DNA of 64,000 nt from Heracleum sosnowskyi (lineage: Eukaryota; Streptophyta; Magnoliopsida; Apiales; Apiaceae). Positions 52,087 through 63,510 of the stretch are shown one piece after another; position 1 is the stretch's first letter, and each line of letters opens with the position of its first letter. The stretch lies in contig CM061238.1 in NCBI GenBank assembly GCA_030848705.1, positions 79,012,685 to 79,076,684 of the forward strand, written 5' to 3'. The notes under the pieces are model-generated. The model saw only the letters and a list, made by a program, of their open reading frames with translations, had not been told where the DNA came from and searched no databases. The position numbers were made by a program, and so were the translations under genes.

Positions 52087-52570
52087 TGTGGCATTGGTTG
52101 AAGAGTCCAAGCAAAGCATTCTCGATGCGACCACAAGTCTTCAAAAGGACTTGCGCGAGTCTAGGGCACTTGTGGAAAAGATGAAGGGGGAACATTCCAA
52201 TGTTCTGGCGGATGCCACTTCTCAGAACAAATCTTTAAAAGCCCAAGTTGCTGAGCTTGAAGCCAAAGTTACAGCTCTTGGTAACGAGTTCGAGGCCAAA
52301 TTCACATCGTTAGAGGCGAGCCGGGATGCAGATGTTAAAGTTGCAAAGGCCCTAGGTTCCAAGAACTTCATGAAGGGCTTCATGGCGAAGGTCCCTGAGT
52401 TCGATTGGAGTCCTCTAGGTGCTGCCACCGTGAGCTATGCCGAGAAGCTTCGCAAAGAGATGGAGGAGGAGGCTGCGGCTGCAGAAGAGGCTCGAACCGT
52501 TGAAGAGGCTCAGTTCGCCCCAGAACCTCAGCTCGCTCCTGGGGCTAATGAGGAGACTCCTCAAGCCTAA
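52087..52570 (+). pseudogene. H antisense gene, fourth exon, part after E
   Basis: 160 codons of alpha-helical coiled-coil character (LRESRALVEKMKGEHSNVL, then KSLKAQVAELEAKVTALG), then 'FMKGFMAKVPEFDW' and an Ala/Glu-rich tail ending NEETPQA. It is the C-terminal part of the same protein as 45797-47570. Confidence 0.65.
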
Positions 52571-53248
52571 GTTTATTCAGACTATTTTCTTTTGGGGATG
52601 CGGGCACCCCTTTTGCCTCGCAATCTATAAACATTTGATGGCTTTAGGCCAGTAACAATTCCAAATTTCTCCTTTTATCATGTACTTTGTGTTCGCCCTT
52701 TGTTTTGAATGTTTCCAATTCATGTTTATTTCTTTCTGCAATTATTATTCTCACAAGGTTCACCTCGCACGGAGTTACCTCGCCCATGGTTCCTGCTCAC
52801 ACAAGGTTCCACCTCGCACGGAGTCTTACCTCGCACAAAGTTCCACCTCGCACAGAGTTTCACTTCGCGCAAAGTTCCACCTCGCACAAAGTTTGAGTTC
52901 AAATTTTTGTTTTATTTCCCAACTTGCATGAGCTCGTTTTTTAGAGGCCTCGCCTCGCACAAGCTTTATTTCATGATTGATGGGCCAAGGCCCAATCAAA
53001 TATACTTTATTTTCAATCTTCTGAAAACATAAGCAAGTGTATTTGCCTTAGAACAAAAATTTACTTAATGCATGAAACAAACAATAAACCTTAACTTCAT
53101 TAAATAATGAAACTTCAACTTTCATAGATAATAGGATATAACAGACTTAGACTTATTACATCATATGTCAAAGGGAGGTGTCTATATAACACTACCCCCA
53201 AGACTTAGGATAAATATAAATGCATGCTAAGTCTTAAATAAATATAGA
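52571..53248. other. spacer of H with CTCGCAC array
   Basis: Region between the antisense gene and the integrase tail. At 52755-52970 there are about eight copies of CACCTCGCAC(A/G) with 'aaagttc' or 'ggagtt' spacers. The word is the reverse complement of the GTGCGAG repeated in the H LTR. No ORF on the minus strand. Confidence 0.75.
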
Positions 53249-53920
53249 TTACTGATAATATCTCCTCAAGTGCTCAGCATTCCAAGCCCTCGGTATAATC
53301 TTCCCCCGCATGTCATTGAGATGATAGGTTCCCTCCCATAAAACTGATTTAATCTGATATGGGCCTTCCCAGTTTGTACCAAACACCCCATGATTAACCA
53401 CCTTGGTGTTAGGCATAACTCGACGGAGAACCAAGTCCCCTACCCGGAAAGGTCGAGCTCTCACCTTACAGACATCTGGCATGAGAATATCCACACGCTT
53501 CCTTTTCTTCTCTTCACCATCTTCCATGGGCTCTTGTTCCCCAAGGTTTGCCACTTCTCTTGGAACATCTATCTTTTCTGCCCCTTTCATTGCTTGGTTG
53601 TAGCATACCCTTGAGTCATATTGGCACCCCTTCACTTGTCCGACACCTGTAGGAGTTGGAAATTTCATGGTTAAGTGATAAATAGAGGTGACTACCTTCA
53701 TCTCCTTAAGGATTGGTCTCCCAATGATGGCGTTATAAGCACACGGCTGATCCACCACAGTAAAAGTGACAATTTGTGTGGCCACGTGGGGGTTATCTCC
53801 TAAACTGACCGGAAGCTGGACTGTGCCTCGGATTCCTACTGAAGCCCCTGTGAACCCGTAGAGCTGATTCCCGCATGAGACCAACTCTCTATCTAAGAAT
53901 CCAAGTCTTTTGTAAGTGTC
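53249..53920 (-). pseudogene. H protease fused to integrase C-terminus (core of pol deleted)
   Basis: An open frame in which Tat-type protease sequence runs directly into the C-terminal end of an integrase. The protease part has 'LYGFTGASVGIRGTVQLPV' and 'YNAIIGRPIL'. The integrase part has 'RPFRVGDLVLRRVM', 'NWEGPYQI' and a terminal AWNAEHLRRYYQ. RT, RNase H and the integrase catalytic core are missing, without a frame break at the join (about 53490-53600). On the N-terminal side the frame passes into C2's LTR at 53921 (the frame is open to 54082), so the true upstream protease sequence lies beyond C2. Not able to mobilise itself; it could only move in trans. Confidence 0.75.
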
Positions 53921-55134
53921 TGTTAGGTCCAAAGTATCGTAGAAGGGGGGGGGCTTGAATACGATACTCACAAATAATTTAATTTCGTTCGCGGATAATT
54001 CATTCAGTTCTATAACGAAATCAAACACACCAAACCAAACCAAGTTTCGGGGAATATATCTTTTTATAAATATAAACCTCAAAGGGTGCTACAATTTCTA
54101 ATCCGTAGATTAGCTTCAATGAGTTCTAGGTTATTCACAATCAATACATTGATAGAATTCTGAGCACTATAAATTTCTCTGATCTTCTCCGGCTCAAACT
54201 TCTCTCTCAGTAATTGCTACTATGAAATAACCTGACTGAGGAAGACACCGCCTCTCTCTTAGTAATTGTAGACTTTGGTTTAGAAAACTATCGAACCAAA
54301 GTTGAACAAACAATCATGGCCGTCCATCTTCTAATCAACCTGACAAACAAATACTTTTCCACCTGCTCCTCCAATTAGAAAACTATCGAATTGGAAATCC
54401 ATCGAATGGAAAACCATCGAATGGATTAAAAGAAATTTTTCATTCGATAGTTTTTAAAGAAAACTATCGAAAAGGAAATTCCTTTTTCATTGATTCTGAT
54501 GAGTTTCTTTGAAAAGCTTTCGATGGTTTTCTTTATTTCAAAAAGAAGAAAACCATCAATCAATTTCTTTTGATTCCTTAGAATCACATTCGATAGTTTT
54601 TCATAAATGAAAAACCATCGAATCACATTATGTCCTTGTTCCTTTTAGAAAACCTTTCTAAGCTCCTTGGTGTTTAAGTAATAGACTGTATCAATTTCTT
54701 CTGAGACGATAAAACAACTTGATCTTTTTAAGTGCCGTCACCTAGTGCAACTGGTCTGGTTCACAGATGAATAACACTTGATCAAATCTTCTTTTATGTC
54801 TTCAATTCAGTGCTGCTGATAAGTCCTTTGTCGATCTGGTTGCTTCATTTAAATCACTGGAATCCCGTTGTACTTAACCCTAAATCATTCACATACTTCT
54901 GTCGTCTTGAAAGTCTTGTTTCTTTTGTTGTCACTGAGGCTTGAACATAAACATGAACTTCTTTCCGTGACCTGTTTACGGACTTCAAGAATACATAACG
55001 TATTTTGATTTTTTGAGTTTACATTTTCTTCTTTGATTCTGGATTCCTGTGCTTCTGTTAATATTACTGTCTGTCTTGTCCTTTGTTGAGTTGTAGTTAT
55101 CTCTTTTACATCTTATGTTACATTATGCTTTACA
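53921..55134 (-). repeat. 3' LTR of element C2
   Basis: 1,214 bp, TGTTAGGTCC...GCTTTACA, homologous to C1. Hairpin at 53933-53968. The C-family word occurs about ten times at 54285-54620 in both orientations, forming close inverted pairs. Confidence 0.93.
53933..53968 (-). other. LTR-terminal hairpin, family C (C2)
   Basis: Stem AGTATCGTA/TACGATACT as in C1. The loop has extra G residues and a C (ggggggggcttgaa), so only the loop has drifted. Confidence 0.8.
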
Positions 55135-55149
55135 ATCTCCCCCTATTTG
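55135..55149 (-). other. polypurine tract of C2
   Basis: CAAATAGGGGGAGAT, identical to A's PPT. Confidence 0.9.
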
Positions 55150-55368
55150 ATTGGATAGAGTTCGACAAGCAAATACTTCGAGGATAACTCAACTAACTAA
55201 GGAAACATGAAACTAATTAAAGTAAGACAGCGAAATAATATTAAATGCATTCTGGATCAGATATATATACATTTCCAGATTTCATAAATCAAAAAATAAT
55301 AAAACTTTATACAATGAAGTTGCTCCTCTAGTCTGAGCTGATAGTTCTTTTGTTCTTTGCTTCAATCT

Positions 55369-56882
55369 TCAGTCCATTCCAATCTCACCTTCTTCAATCA
55401 TTGGATCGGAGTTAGCAGCTTGATAATCAATCACTGATAGATAGTGCAGTGGTTCTCTAGGTTTAAGGATTGCTCCTTGGATGTGTGTTCCAATATATTC
55501 AACCTCTTGACCCACTCCAGCCCATAACCATGCAATGTTAACATCTTTCTTGTTTAGCTTTGGCATGTTTGGCAATCTGGTATGCACTTCCAATCCTCTT
55601 TCCACTCTTTTCCTATAGTAAGGAACATTCTCCATTAGAAATCTTCTAAGAGTGTCTGCTGCTTTGTCCTTCTCCGTTGATGAGAATCCAGTGGATCTAA
55701 GATACTTCTCAACTGATATTAGATAGTTGCTTGGATAGTCTCTCAGTTTGTCCTCAGCCAAATAGCAGATTCTGAACAAGTCATTCGTCATGAATCTAAC
55801 CATTGGGGGATCTTCAGTAATCTCTGGACCGACTTTCATCAAGATCTCCTTAACATGCTCACGGAGCAGTTCATTTAGCCTTGTCGTCCTTTGAATCTTG
55901 ATGAGAATAACCTGCAACTCTGTGTATGTCCTCTGTTCTAAAAACTTAGTGGAAATCACAAATGTACCTTTCTCCAGAAAATTTATCAATAAGCTCCAGG
56001 CACCATTTGCTTTAACCCCAGCTTTCAGAAAGATCATAGAGTTTCTCAATGCTTTGAAGTAAGTCTGATCTTCAAGATTGGCACTTCTGATGTCCTGAAT
56101 GATAACTTCCACCTCAGCATTGTCGTTGATATCTAATCCGTCTTCAACTCCGCAAAAGGTTTTATAAGCCATCTCCCATTCATTACCTTCTTTCTTTGCC
56201 AGATCTATCATCTTCTTCCTTCTCACTTCATTATACACCTTGAATCTCTTCAGTTTTTCACTCCTCAGAATTGCTTGTTGTTTCTCTTTCTCAGCTTTCC
56301 TGGTATCTACTGCAGCTCTCTGAGCTCTTATTGCTTCCAAGGCAGCTTCTTCTTCAGGTGATAGAGAATTTGCTTCTTCTTCCATAATATCCTCCCATAT
56401 TGGATGTTCAACGGGCTCTGGATAATATGGCTCATGCTCCTCCTCAATTGGTTGCTCTTGCATGACCTCAAATTCCTCTTCACTCTTCTCTTCTTCCTGT
56501 ACAAGTTCTTCTATCCAGTACTGTCTGATTGGAATAGCTTCAACCGTTTCCCAAACTCCCCATCCATCCTTAGGATTCTCTTTCTCCCCTTCTCCAACTT
56601 TCTCCCCCTTAGTTGAGGAATCCTCGACGAAAGCATCCTCAGCATAAAAGGTAGTAGAAGGATCAGGTTGCTGATTTGAAGGACCAGGTTGGCCAGTTTG
56701 TTGGTTCTTCAGCATAGTCCAGATTGACTGTACTCCATCACTTTGATTTTCCATGAAATCCAATAGATCCTTATTCATTTCTTGCATAGAAGCCAGCTTC
56801 AGGTCAATGTCATCCAATCTGGAGTTGGTAGTCTTCTCAATCTTGTCCAGTCTCTGGTTCAGCTTAGACTCCACTCTAGAAA
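55369..56882 (-). CDS. C2 third ORF, N-terminally truncated
   Basis: About 500 codons, open to the edge of insertion F and without an ATG near its start. First a coiled coil (LNQRLDKIEKTTNSRLDDID and LKLASMQEMNKDLLDFM), then VEDSSTK, an acidic region, a Lys/Glu-rich helix, and a folded-looking C-terminal third ('GPEITEDPPMVRFMTNDLF'). It ends EEGEIGMD. It corresponds to segments 2-5 of A's third ORF, which are broken there but continuous here. The N-terminal domain (A 15799-17010) is absent, probably lost in the event that truncated F. Function unknown. Confidence 0.7.
56588..56602 (-). other. internal PPT-like site in C2 third ORF
   Basis: AAGGGGGAGAAAG on the minus strand, beside the VEDSSTK codons. 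A's equivalent (about 14888) is degenerate, reading AAGAGGGAGAA. Confidence 0.45.
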
Positions 56883-59650
56883 GTGTAATAACCCTAACTT
56901 TAGAAAGGCTACAGTGTCTAAATGAATAGTGATCTCGAGGAATTTAGGAAAATGGTGTGTAGGTACTCTATATTTGAAATGGAAAATGAGTAAAAAGAAA
57001 CCATATTAGTGATGTACTATGGAAATAAAGGAATGCAAAAGCTGTCAGAATCGGAAAAAAAAAATAGCATTTCCGTTTTCTCCGAAGTTTCACCAAAAAC
57101 GGACTAATTAATTATTATTTGAGGATATTTAAGGATTTAAATTATTAATTCCATGGATATGGATTTAATAAAAGAATTAGAGATATCAAGAATGAGTTCG
57201 GTAAAATACCTCGATAGAACCCTCGAGAAACCCTACGAGCATTCTACGAAATTAAACGAACCAGAAAAGCTACTTTACCTGAACCAGTGCATGTGTGACA
57301 AGTGTCACAAGAAGAGGGCACAAGGGTGATGACTCACCACTAAAGTATACAAATATCTAAGTGATTAAACCAAAGAAGAAAGAAAAGAAAAACAAAAGCA
57401 ATCAACACATTTTCTCTCAAAACTAATCTGCTAGAGCACCTTCCAAAGGAAAATTCATATCTCCATTTCTACACATGATAAAATCACCAAAATTTAACCC
57501 TAGATTCTCCACTCCATGTATAACACTCGTTAAAAATTTCATAGCAATCTAAGGAGTATAGCCCAGTCAAATCGCCTCCCCAAATTGAAGAACAGAACCT
57601 GCCCAGTTCTTGACAGTTTCTGTCTAGCAGGAAAAACGGATTCAAAACCATAGCTACCAAGCTTCATATTTAATGATCTATAGCTCGATGGAAAGCCCTT
57701 GAAGAGTAGAAGGTGTGGTAAAAAAAAAATTGAGAACCAAACTCTTAGATTTCGATTTTATATGAATTTTACAAGTTGATGACGAATAATAACTTTCGAG
57801 AACTAATGTTGTTTTCTTGATTTCTTTGGATCATCTAAGCAAGCCTAAGCACTCCCAAGGACAAACCCTGGTCTATTAGGGCTCTAAGACTCTCAAAGGA
57901 AGGTATAAACCCTAAGGACCCTAGATCTTATTTGAGTGTAAGCATGTTTTTGATGGATTTTAACTTAGTGATGATTATAGCATGTTTATAAGTATGATCT
58001 TGTAATGATTTTTGTGATATGATGATTAGGAGCATGAGCATGAGGTTTCTGGACTTTTAAGATATAAATCATGTGTATGAGTTGTATGGATGCCCAGTGT
58101 GGCTTGGATTGATGGTTTGATTTTTAAAAACGTTCGATTCACAGCCGTTATAATGCCCGAATTTCGTTTAACCAAAGGATGCCCTGTTTTTGAACCCTCA
58201 GACGCGTACGGTAGGTTTCTGTTTAGAGTACCAACTGACCATGAAATGATAGAGCTTAGTTCATAGATCGTGTTGATATAAAGTACGTCAAAATCTGATG
58301 AACGGTTTAGGAGAACAGTGGATTTTAGTGAAAGACGTTTGAAAACCGAGAAAACGTAATTGTACCAACTTTGAGGCTATAACTACCATACTTAGACATT
58401 TTTAAAAATTATACAATTCTGGGATATTATAGTAGGGTAGTCAAAGAGTCATTACCAATTAACCTTGTAGTAAAATTAGAAATCTATATTTTCTGAGAAT
58501 TTTTACAGTTAAGTGTGGTTGATAAGGGAAATGGTGAAAAACACTGAAACTTGATTGAGTCTAAAAATGGTTAGATCCTTGAACCTTTTTGGGGTATTAG
58601 CGATACGTTAAGCATATATTAAAGTATCAAGGGTATTGTTATGCAAGAGTGAGGTGAGTAAGAGACGTAGTATTCTAACGATGATTCTTTTCGTGTTTAT
58701 AGAAACTCGAGACGAACACGGGAACGTACCTCTGGGACTTAGGGATCGAGGCAAGATTTCTTTTACCCTTATTTTGATAAACTGTTTATGTTCAAAAGAA
58801 ATGGTTTTGGTGAACAATATATGAATCTTATACGATGAGATGATTTGGGATATATTCCATATATACTGAAATCCTTGAATATGGATTATAGATATGAATA
58901 AGAATATGGAAAGAGCGGATATATTCTATGTTTCAAAGAACGGTATCAGTTGTTATCTAGAGTGATATATGGATCATATTATATTAAAATATTCTTTTAA
59001 AAGTAGTTACGATTTTAATAAATATTATTTGATTATTATGTTAATACTTTTAAAATAGATGGAATAATGTATGTATATAAGAATGTATTGGAGTTCATTG
59101 AATACAGAGAAAATGTACGAGTCATAAGCAAAATGTTATGACATATGGTTTTAAAAAGGTGATATTACATGATAAATGGATATGGATATGATATATGTGT
59201 ATGGGAAAAAAAATGGGAAATGGTGATTGAAAATGGAAAAATGATTTGACAAAAAGGGGGATAGCAACCAAAAGCGTAAGAGGCTGTGTGCGGCACAGTA
59301 CAGTACTCAATATTTATTCCGGCCCAAGAGTTGCCGAGGGAGGATGTAGCAGGGAAGCCTTCCTCCAGGGATGATTGTCATTCCTTCTACTAGTAGTAAA
59401 CAGAGAGCAGATACGGTTAGGCGACTGATCATCGTCCTACGTATCTGGCGCTAGCAGATATCCCCAGAATTTTCTTTAAAGGAAATTTATAATGATTTCA
59501 GATTGGTATACTGAACAGGGAAAATGAGACGGAATAATGGAATGATTTTGTATTAGAAGAGAAACTGATTTTATATTATTCTAGATTTCTTTTCTTATAA
59601 TAGTAAGTGGATGATGTGTTATTAAATAAGAATTTTATTCCCTCCTAAGG
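56883..59650 (-). mobile_element. element F, truncated LTR related to E
   Basis: The left edge TGTAATAACCCT is, on the minus strand, an AGGGTTATTACA end like E's GGGTTCTTACA. At about 59405-59460 it contains the reverse complement of a GATGATCAGTCG block present in E at about 48495, so F lies in the opposite orientation to E. I find neither a TG start nor a second TSD on the right. The border with C2 at about 59650 is inferred from where C2's word array begins. F has probably lost its first several hundred bases. No ORF of note. Confidence 0.5.
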
Positions 59651-60251
59651 TCTATAATTGGTTTCTATCGATAGATTTTTCTATTCTTTTACAAAAACCA
59701 TCGAATATTTTTTTCGATAGTTTTTGTCCAATACTTAGAAAAACCATCGAAATACCTTTTTCGAAAGTTTTTGCTGCACAGTTTATTTTCAAACCTATTC
59801 TTGTTTAAAAATGAACTTTGCTTTTTCTGTTTTCTGTCAAACTTAGAATCTGCTTAAAAATCAACAATTTTACCAAAAATTCAAAGCCAACGGAAAACTC
59901 ACAATTTTCTTAGAACAAAATCGACTCAATATCATTAACTGATATAAACCAATTAAAATCCAATAAATTATGCTGCCTTATTTTACAATGTTCAAAACAA
60001 AGTAAAATAATTCGAATTAAATAAATGCTGAAATATTTAGAACAAACATTAGCACTTAAATAATTTTAGAATTATTAACTAATTAAATGCCAGAAGATAT
60101 ATCATCCATAAATATGACATAAAATTGGTACAATAATTCTAACTTACGAGAATTGCTCCTGAAAATAAATTCACAAGTCCTAAGGATATAGAAATTCTAA
60201 AACTCATGTATTTACTAGGACTATCTTGCAGTTAGTGACTTCTAATTAAAA
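59651..60251. other. C2 spacer after pol, with word array
   Basis: Non-coding. At 59660-59790 are about five copies of ACCATCGAA / TTCGATAGTTTTT, the word that fills the C-family LTR. The remainder is AT-rich. Confidence 0.7.
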
Positions 60252-62998
60252 TCAATTAGAAAGATTTAACATCCCAAGTTCACCAACCAGCTTAGAAAAA
60301 GTGGATTCATCAAGCGGTTTATTAAAGATGTCTGCAATTTGTTCCTCTGTGGGTACAAAGTGTAACTCCACAGTTCCATTCATGACATGCTCTCGGATAA
60401 AATGATACCTGATATCGATGTGCTTCGTCCTCGAGTGTTGTACTGGGTTGTTGGAGATTGCTATGGCACTTGTATTGTCGCAGAATATTGGAATCTTAGT
60501 CAACAAAAGCCCATAGTCACGGAGTTGGTTCCTCAGCCACAAGATTTGAGCACAACAGCTACCAGCAGCTATGTATTCAGCTTCAGCTGTTGATGTGGAT
60601 ATTGAGTGCTGCTTCTTGCTATACCAAGAAACTAACCTTCTTCCAAGAAACTGACAGCTTCCTGAAGTACTCTTCCGATCAATCTTACAACCTGCAAAAT
60701 CTGAGTCTGTATATCCAATAAGATCAAATCCTGTATCTTTAGGGTACCAAATTCCAAGATTTGGAGTCCCCTTAAGATATCTAAATATTTGCTTAACAGC
60801 TATTAGATGAGATTCTTTGGGATCAGACTGAAACCTAGCACACAAACATGTTGCAAACATTATATCTGGTCTACTTGCAGTGAGATATAGTAAGGAGCCT
60901 ATCATACCTCTGTAGCTTGTGATGTCAACCTTCTTACCAGTTTCATCCTTATCAAGCTTAGTGGAAGTTGGCATTGGAGTCTTTGCTGTAGATGAGTCTT
61001 CCATTTGATACTTCTTCAGAAGATCATTGATGTACTTGGACTGGCAAATGAATATTCCATCTTGCCTTTGATACACTTGTAGTCCAAGAAAGAATGACAA
61101 TTCACCCATCATGCTCATTTCATATCGAATTTGCATTAACTTAGCAAATCTCTTGCATAGATCGTCATTAGTAGAACCAAATATTATGTCATCAACATAT
61201 ACTTGCACTAATATCAAATCATTTTTGTGCATCTTGTAAAAGAGAGTTTTATCTACGACACCTCTTGTAAAGTTATTTTCAAGTAAAAATTCAGAGAGAG
61301 TGTCATACCATGTCCTTGGAGCTTGTTTGAGTCCATAGAGAGCTTTGAACAGAAAGTATACAAAGTCTGCCAGATTTGAATCCTCAAAACCTGGAGGTTG
61401 TTCCGCATACACTTCTTCTTCTAGCTCCTCATTCAGAAATGCACTCTTCACATCCACTTGATATACCTTGTAATTGGAATGTGCTGCGAATGCCAGAAAC
61501 ATCCTGATGGCCTCAAGTCCTGCTACTGGTGCATAGGTTTCATCATAATCTATACCCTCTTCTTGAGAGTAACCTTTAGCAACCAGTCTGGCTTTGTTTC
61601 TCGTTACAATGCCACCTTCATCCAACTTATTTCCGAATACCCATCTTGTTCCTATAACAGATTTTCCTTTAGGCCTGGGTACCAGCTTCCAAACTTTCTG
61701 CCTTTCAAACTGATTGAGTTCATCTTGCATTGCAATCACCCAATCTGGATCTTCTAGGGCATCTTCAAATTTCTTAGGTTCTGTTTCTGAAAGAAACCCA
61801 GAATAGTGGCATTCATTTTGTGATGTCCTTCTAGTTCTCACTCCTGTGTCCGGATCACCAATGATCAAGTGAAAGGGATGATCTCTACTCCATACCCTTT
61901 GTCTTGGCAGATACGATCTTGATGATTCTCCTTGTGCAAAGTTTTGTTGAGTGTGACTAGTTGATCCTTCTTCTGCTCCCCCTGAGTTGTTGCCGATATG
62001 ATCTGTTGACCCTGTTGATTGACTAGTGGATCCAGTAGTAGTTTGAGGATCTCCACCACTGTCACCACTTGTTCCAGAATCATTATCATTATCATTATTA
62101 TTATCACCAGGAACAAGTTCATGTTCTTCTTCAATGTCAGAGAGATCTCCTGATAGATTTTCAAATACCAAGGATTCAGAGTTCTCTCCATTTTGCAGGC
62201 TTGGTCTTTTGGTGTCATCAAATGTTACATTAAGGCTTTCCAACACCTTCTTATCTTCAATCACATAAACCCTGTAAGCTTTAGATTCCAGAGAATAGCC
62301 CAGAAAAATGCCTTCATCTGCTTTGGCATCAAACTTGCCTAGATGTTCTCCATCTTTTAATACAAAGCACTTTGCACCAAACACATGAAAGTACTTCAGT
62401 GTTGGTTTCTTGTTGGCCATTAACTCATACGGAGTCTTTTCATGATCTTTATTAATCAGGGTTCGATTCTGAGTGTAGCAAGCTGTATTCATTGCTTCAG
62501 CCCAAAAGTAAGTGGGAAGTTTTGATTCACTTAACATTGTCCTTGCTGCTTCAACCAAGGTTCTGTACTTCCTTTCCACTACTCCATTCTGTTGAGGAGT
62601 TCTTGGTGCTGAATACTGTCTTGATATTCCTTTCTCTAAGCAGAAATCATTAAGAACTGCATTCTTGAATTCAGTTCCATTGTCTGATCTGATTGTCCGC
62701 ACAGGTAGCTTAGCTTCCACTTCTATCTTTTTGATATGATCAATGATTAGTTGTGTTGCTTCATCCTTTGACTGTAAGAATAACACCCACGTGTACTTGG
62801 AGTAGTCGTCAACCATCACTAATGCATATCTTTTTCTTGAAATTGACATAACATTCACTGGACCAAATAAATCCATATGAATCAGCTGAAGAGGTTCAGA
62901 AATGCTTGTCAGTTCTTTGCTTTTGTGTGATGCTTTCTTAGACTTCCCTTTTTCACATGCTTCACATAGTCCCTCCTGATAAAATTCCATCAGGGGCA
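60252..62998 (-). pseudogene. pol: C2 pol, main frame (integrase, RT, RNase H)
   Basis: 915 codons. Integrase core HMDLFGP, SDNGTEF and GVVERKY; a Gly/Asn/Ser-rich linker with a GGGGGAG site (about 61977); RT YQVDVKSAFLN and YVDDIIFGS; RNase H TDSDFAG, TAEAEYIAAG and CDNTSA; ending with IADIFNKPL. Catalytic residues of integrase, RT and RNase H are present. The frame is separated from its N-terminal part by a one-base loss at about 62997, within RELVRG, so the protein cannot be made as one chain. Confidence 0.9.
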
Positions 62999-63499
62999 AC
63001 CTCTCACTAACTCTCTCTTTACCAAAGAGTTCATAGTTTTGAAGTTCAAGTGTGAGAGCTTCTTATGCCATAACCAACTTTGTTCTGATGAAGCCTTGTT
63101 GTAGAAACATTTAACTTCTCCATCACTGGTAGAACTTAAGTCAGCTATAAACAAATTTCCTTTTCTCACTCCCAGTAGAGCAAGATTCTCATCTTTCCTG
63201 TTTGTGATCAAGCACTTGTCCTTTTGGAAATCTACATTGTATCCTTTATCACAGAACTAACTGATACGTAAAAGATTGTGCTTTAATCCTTCAACAAGAG
63301 AGATATTTTCAATGATGACATTCTCAATTCTCATATTACTATATATCGTAGTGAATCCCTTGTTGTCATCTCCAAAGGTTACTATCGGGCCAGTCTTCTT
63401 AACCACCTCTGTAAGCAAGGACTCTTCTCTTGTCATGTGTCTAGAGCAGCCACTATCCAGAATCCACACGACCTTTGAGTTGTTAACCTTACCCTGCAA
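62999..63499 (-). pseudogene. pol: C2 pol, protease and integrase N-terminus
   Basis: Protease WILDSGCSRHMTRE with an intact DSG, then FGDDNKG. An in-frame TAG at about 63256-63258 lies just after LLRIS, in place of a Gln codon. The frame then continues through LWHKKLSHLNF (integrase zinc region) to the frameshift at about 62997. The frame opens one codon before a CAG/GGT site (about 63497). Confidence 0.85.
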
Positions 63500-63510
63500 T
63501 CACAGATTGA

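Larger units (their letters stand above)
34290..53920 (-). mobile_element. Gypsy element H (Tat type), internally deleted, 5' part outside window
   Basis: Minus-strand element recognised by its 3' LTR (34290-34765 and 44719-45126), PPT (45127-45141), an antisense gene of the Tat kind (45797-52570) and a protease/integrase remnant (53249-53920). Athila element G, solo LTR E and Copia C2 are inserted in it. C2 cuts its protease, so the 5' half lies beyond C2 and outside the window. The GTGCGAG word marks its LTR, antisense gene and spacer. The left boundary is approximate (34290 or 34293). Confidence 0.75.

Noticed and set aside
52755..52970. CRISPR-like array
   Set aside because: Units are too short and spacers too irregular and similar; the context is a plant retrotransposon.
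53249..54082. one 277-codon gene
   Set aside because: Codons above 53920 come from the inserted C2 LTR, not from H.
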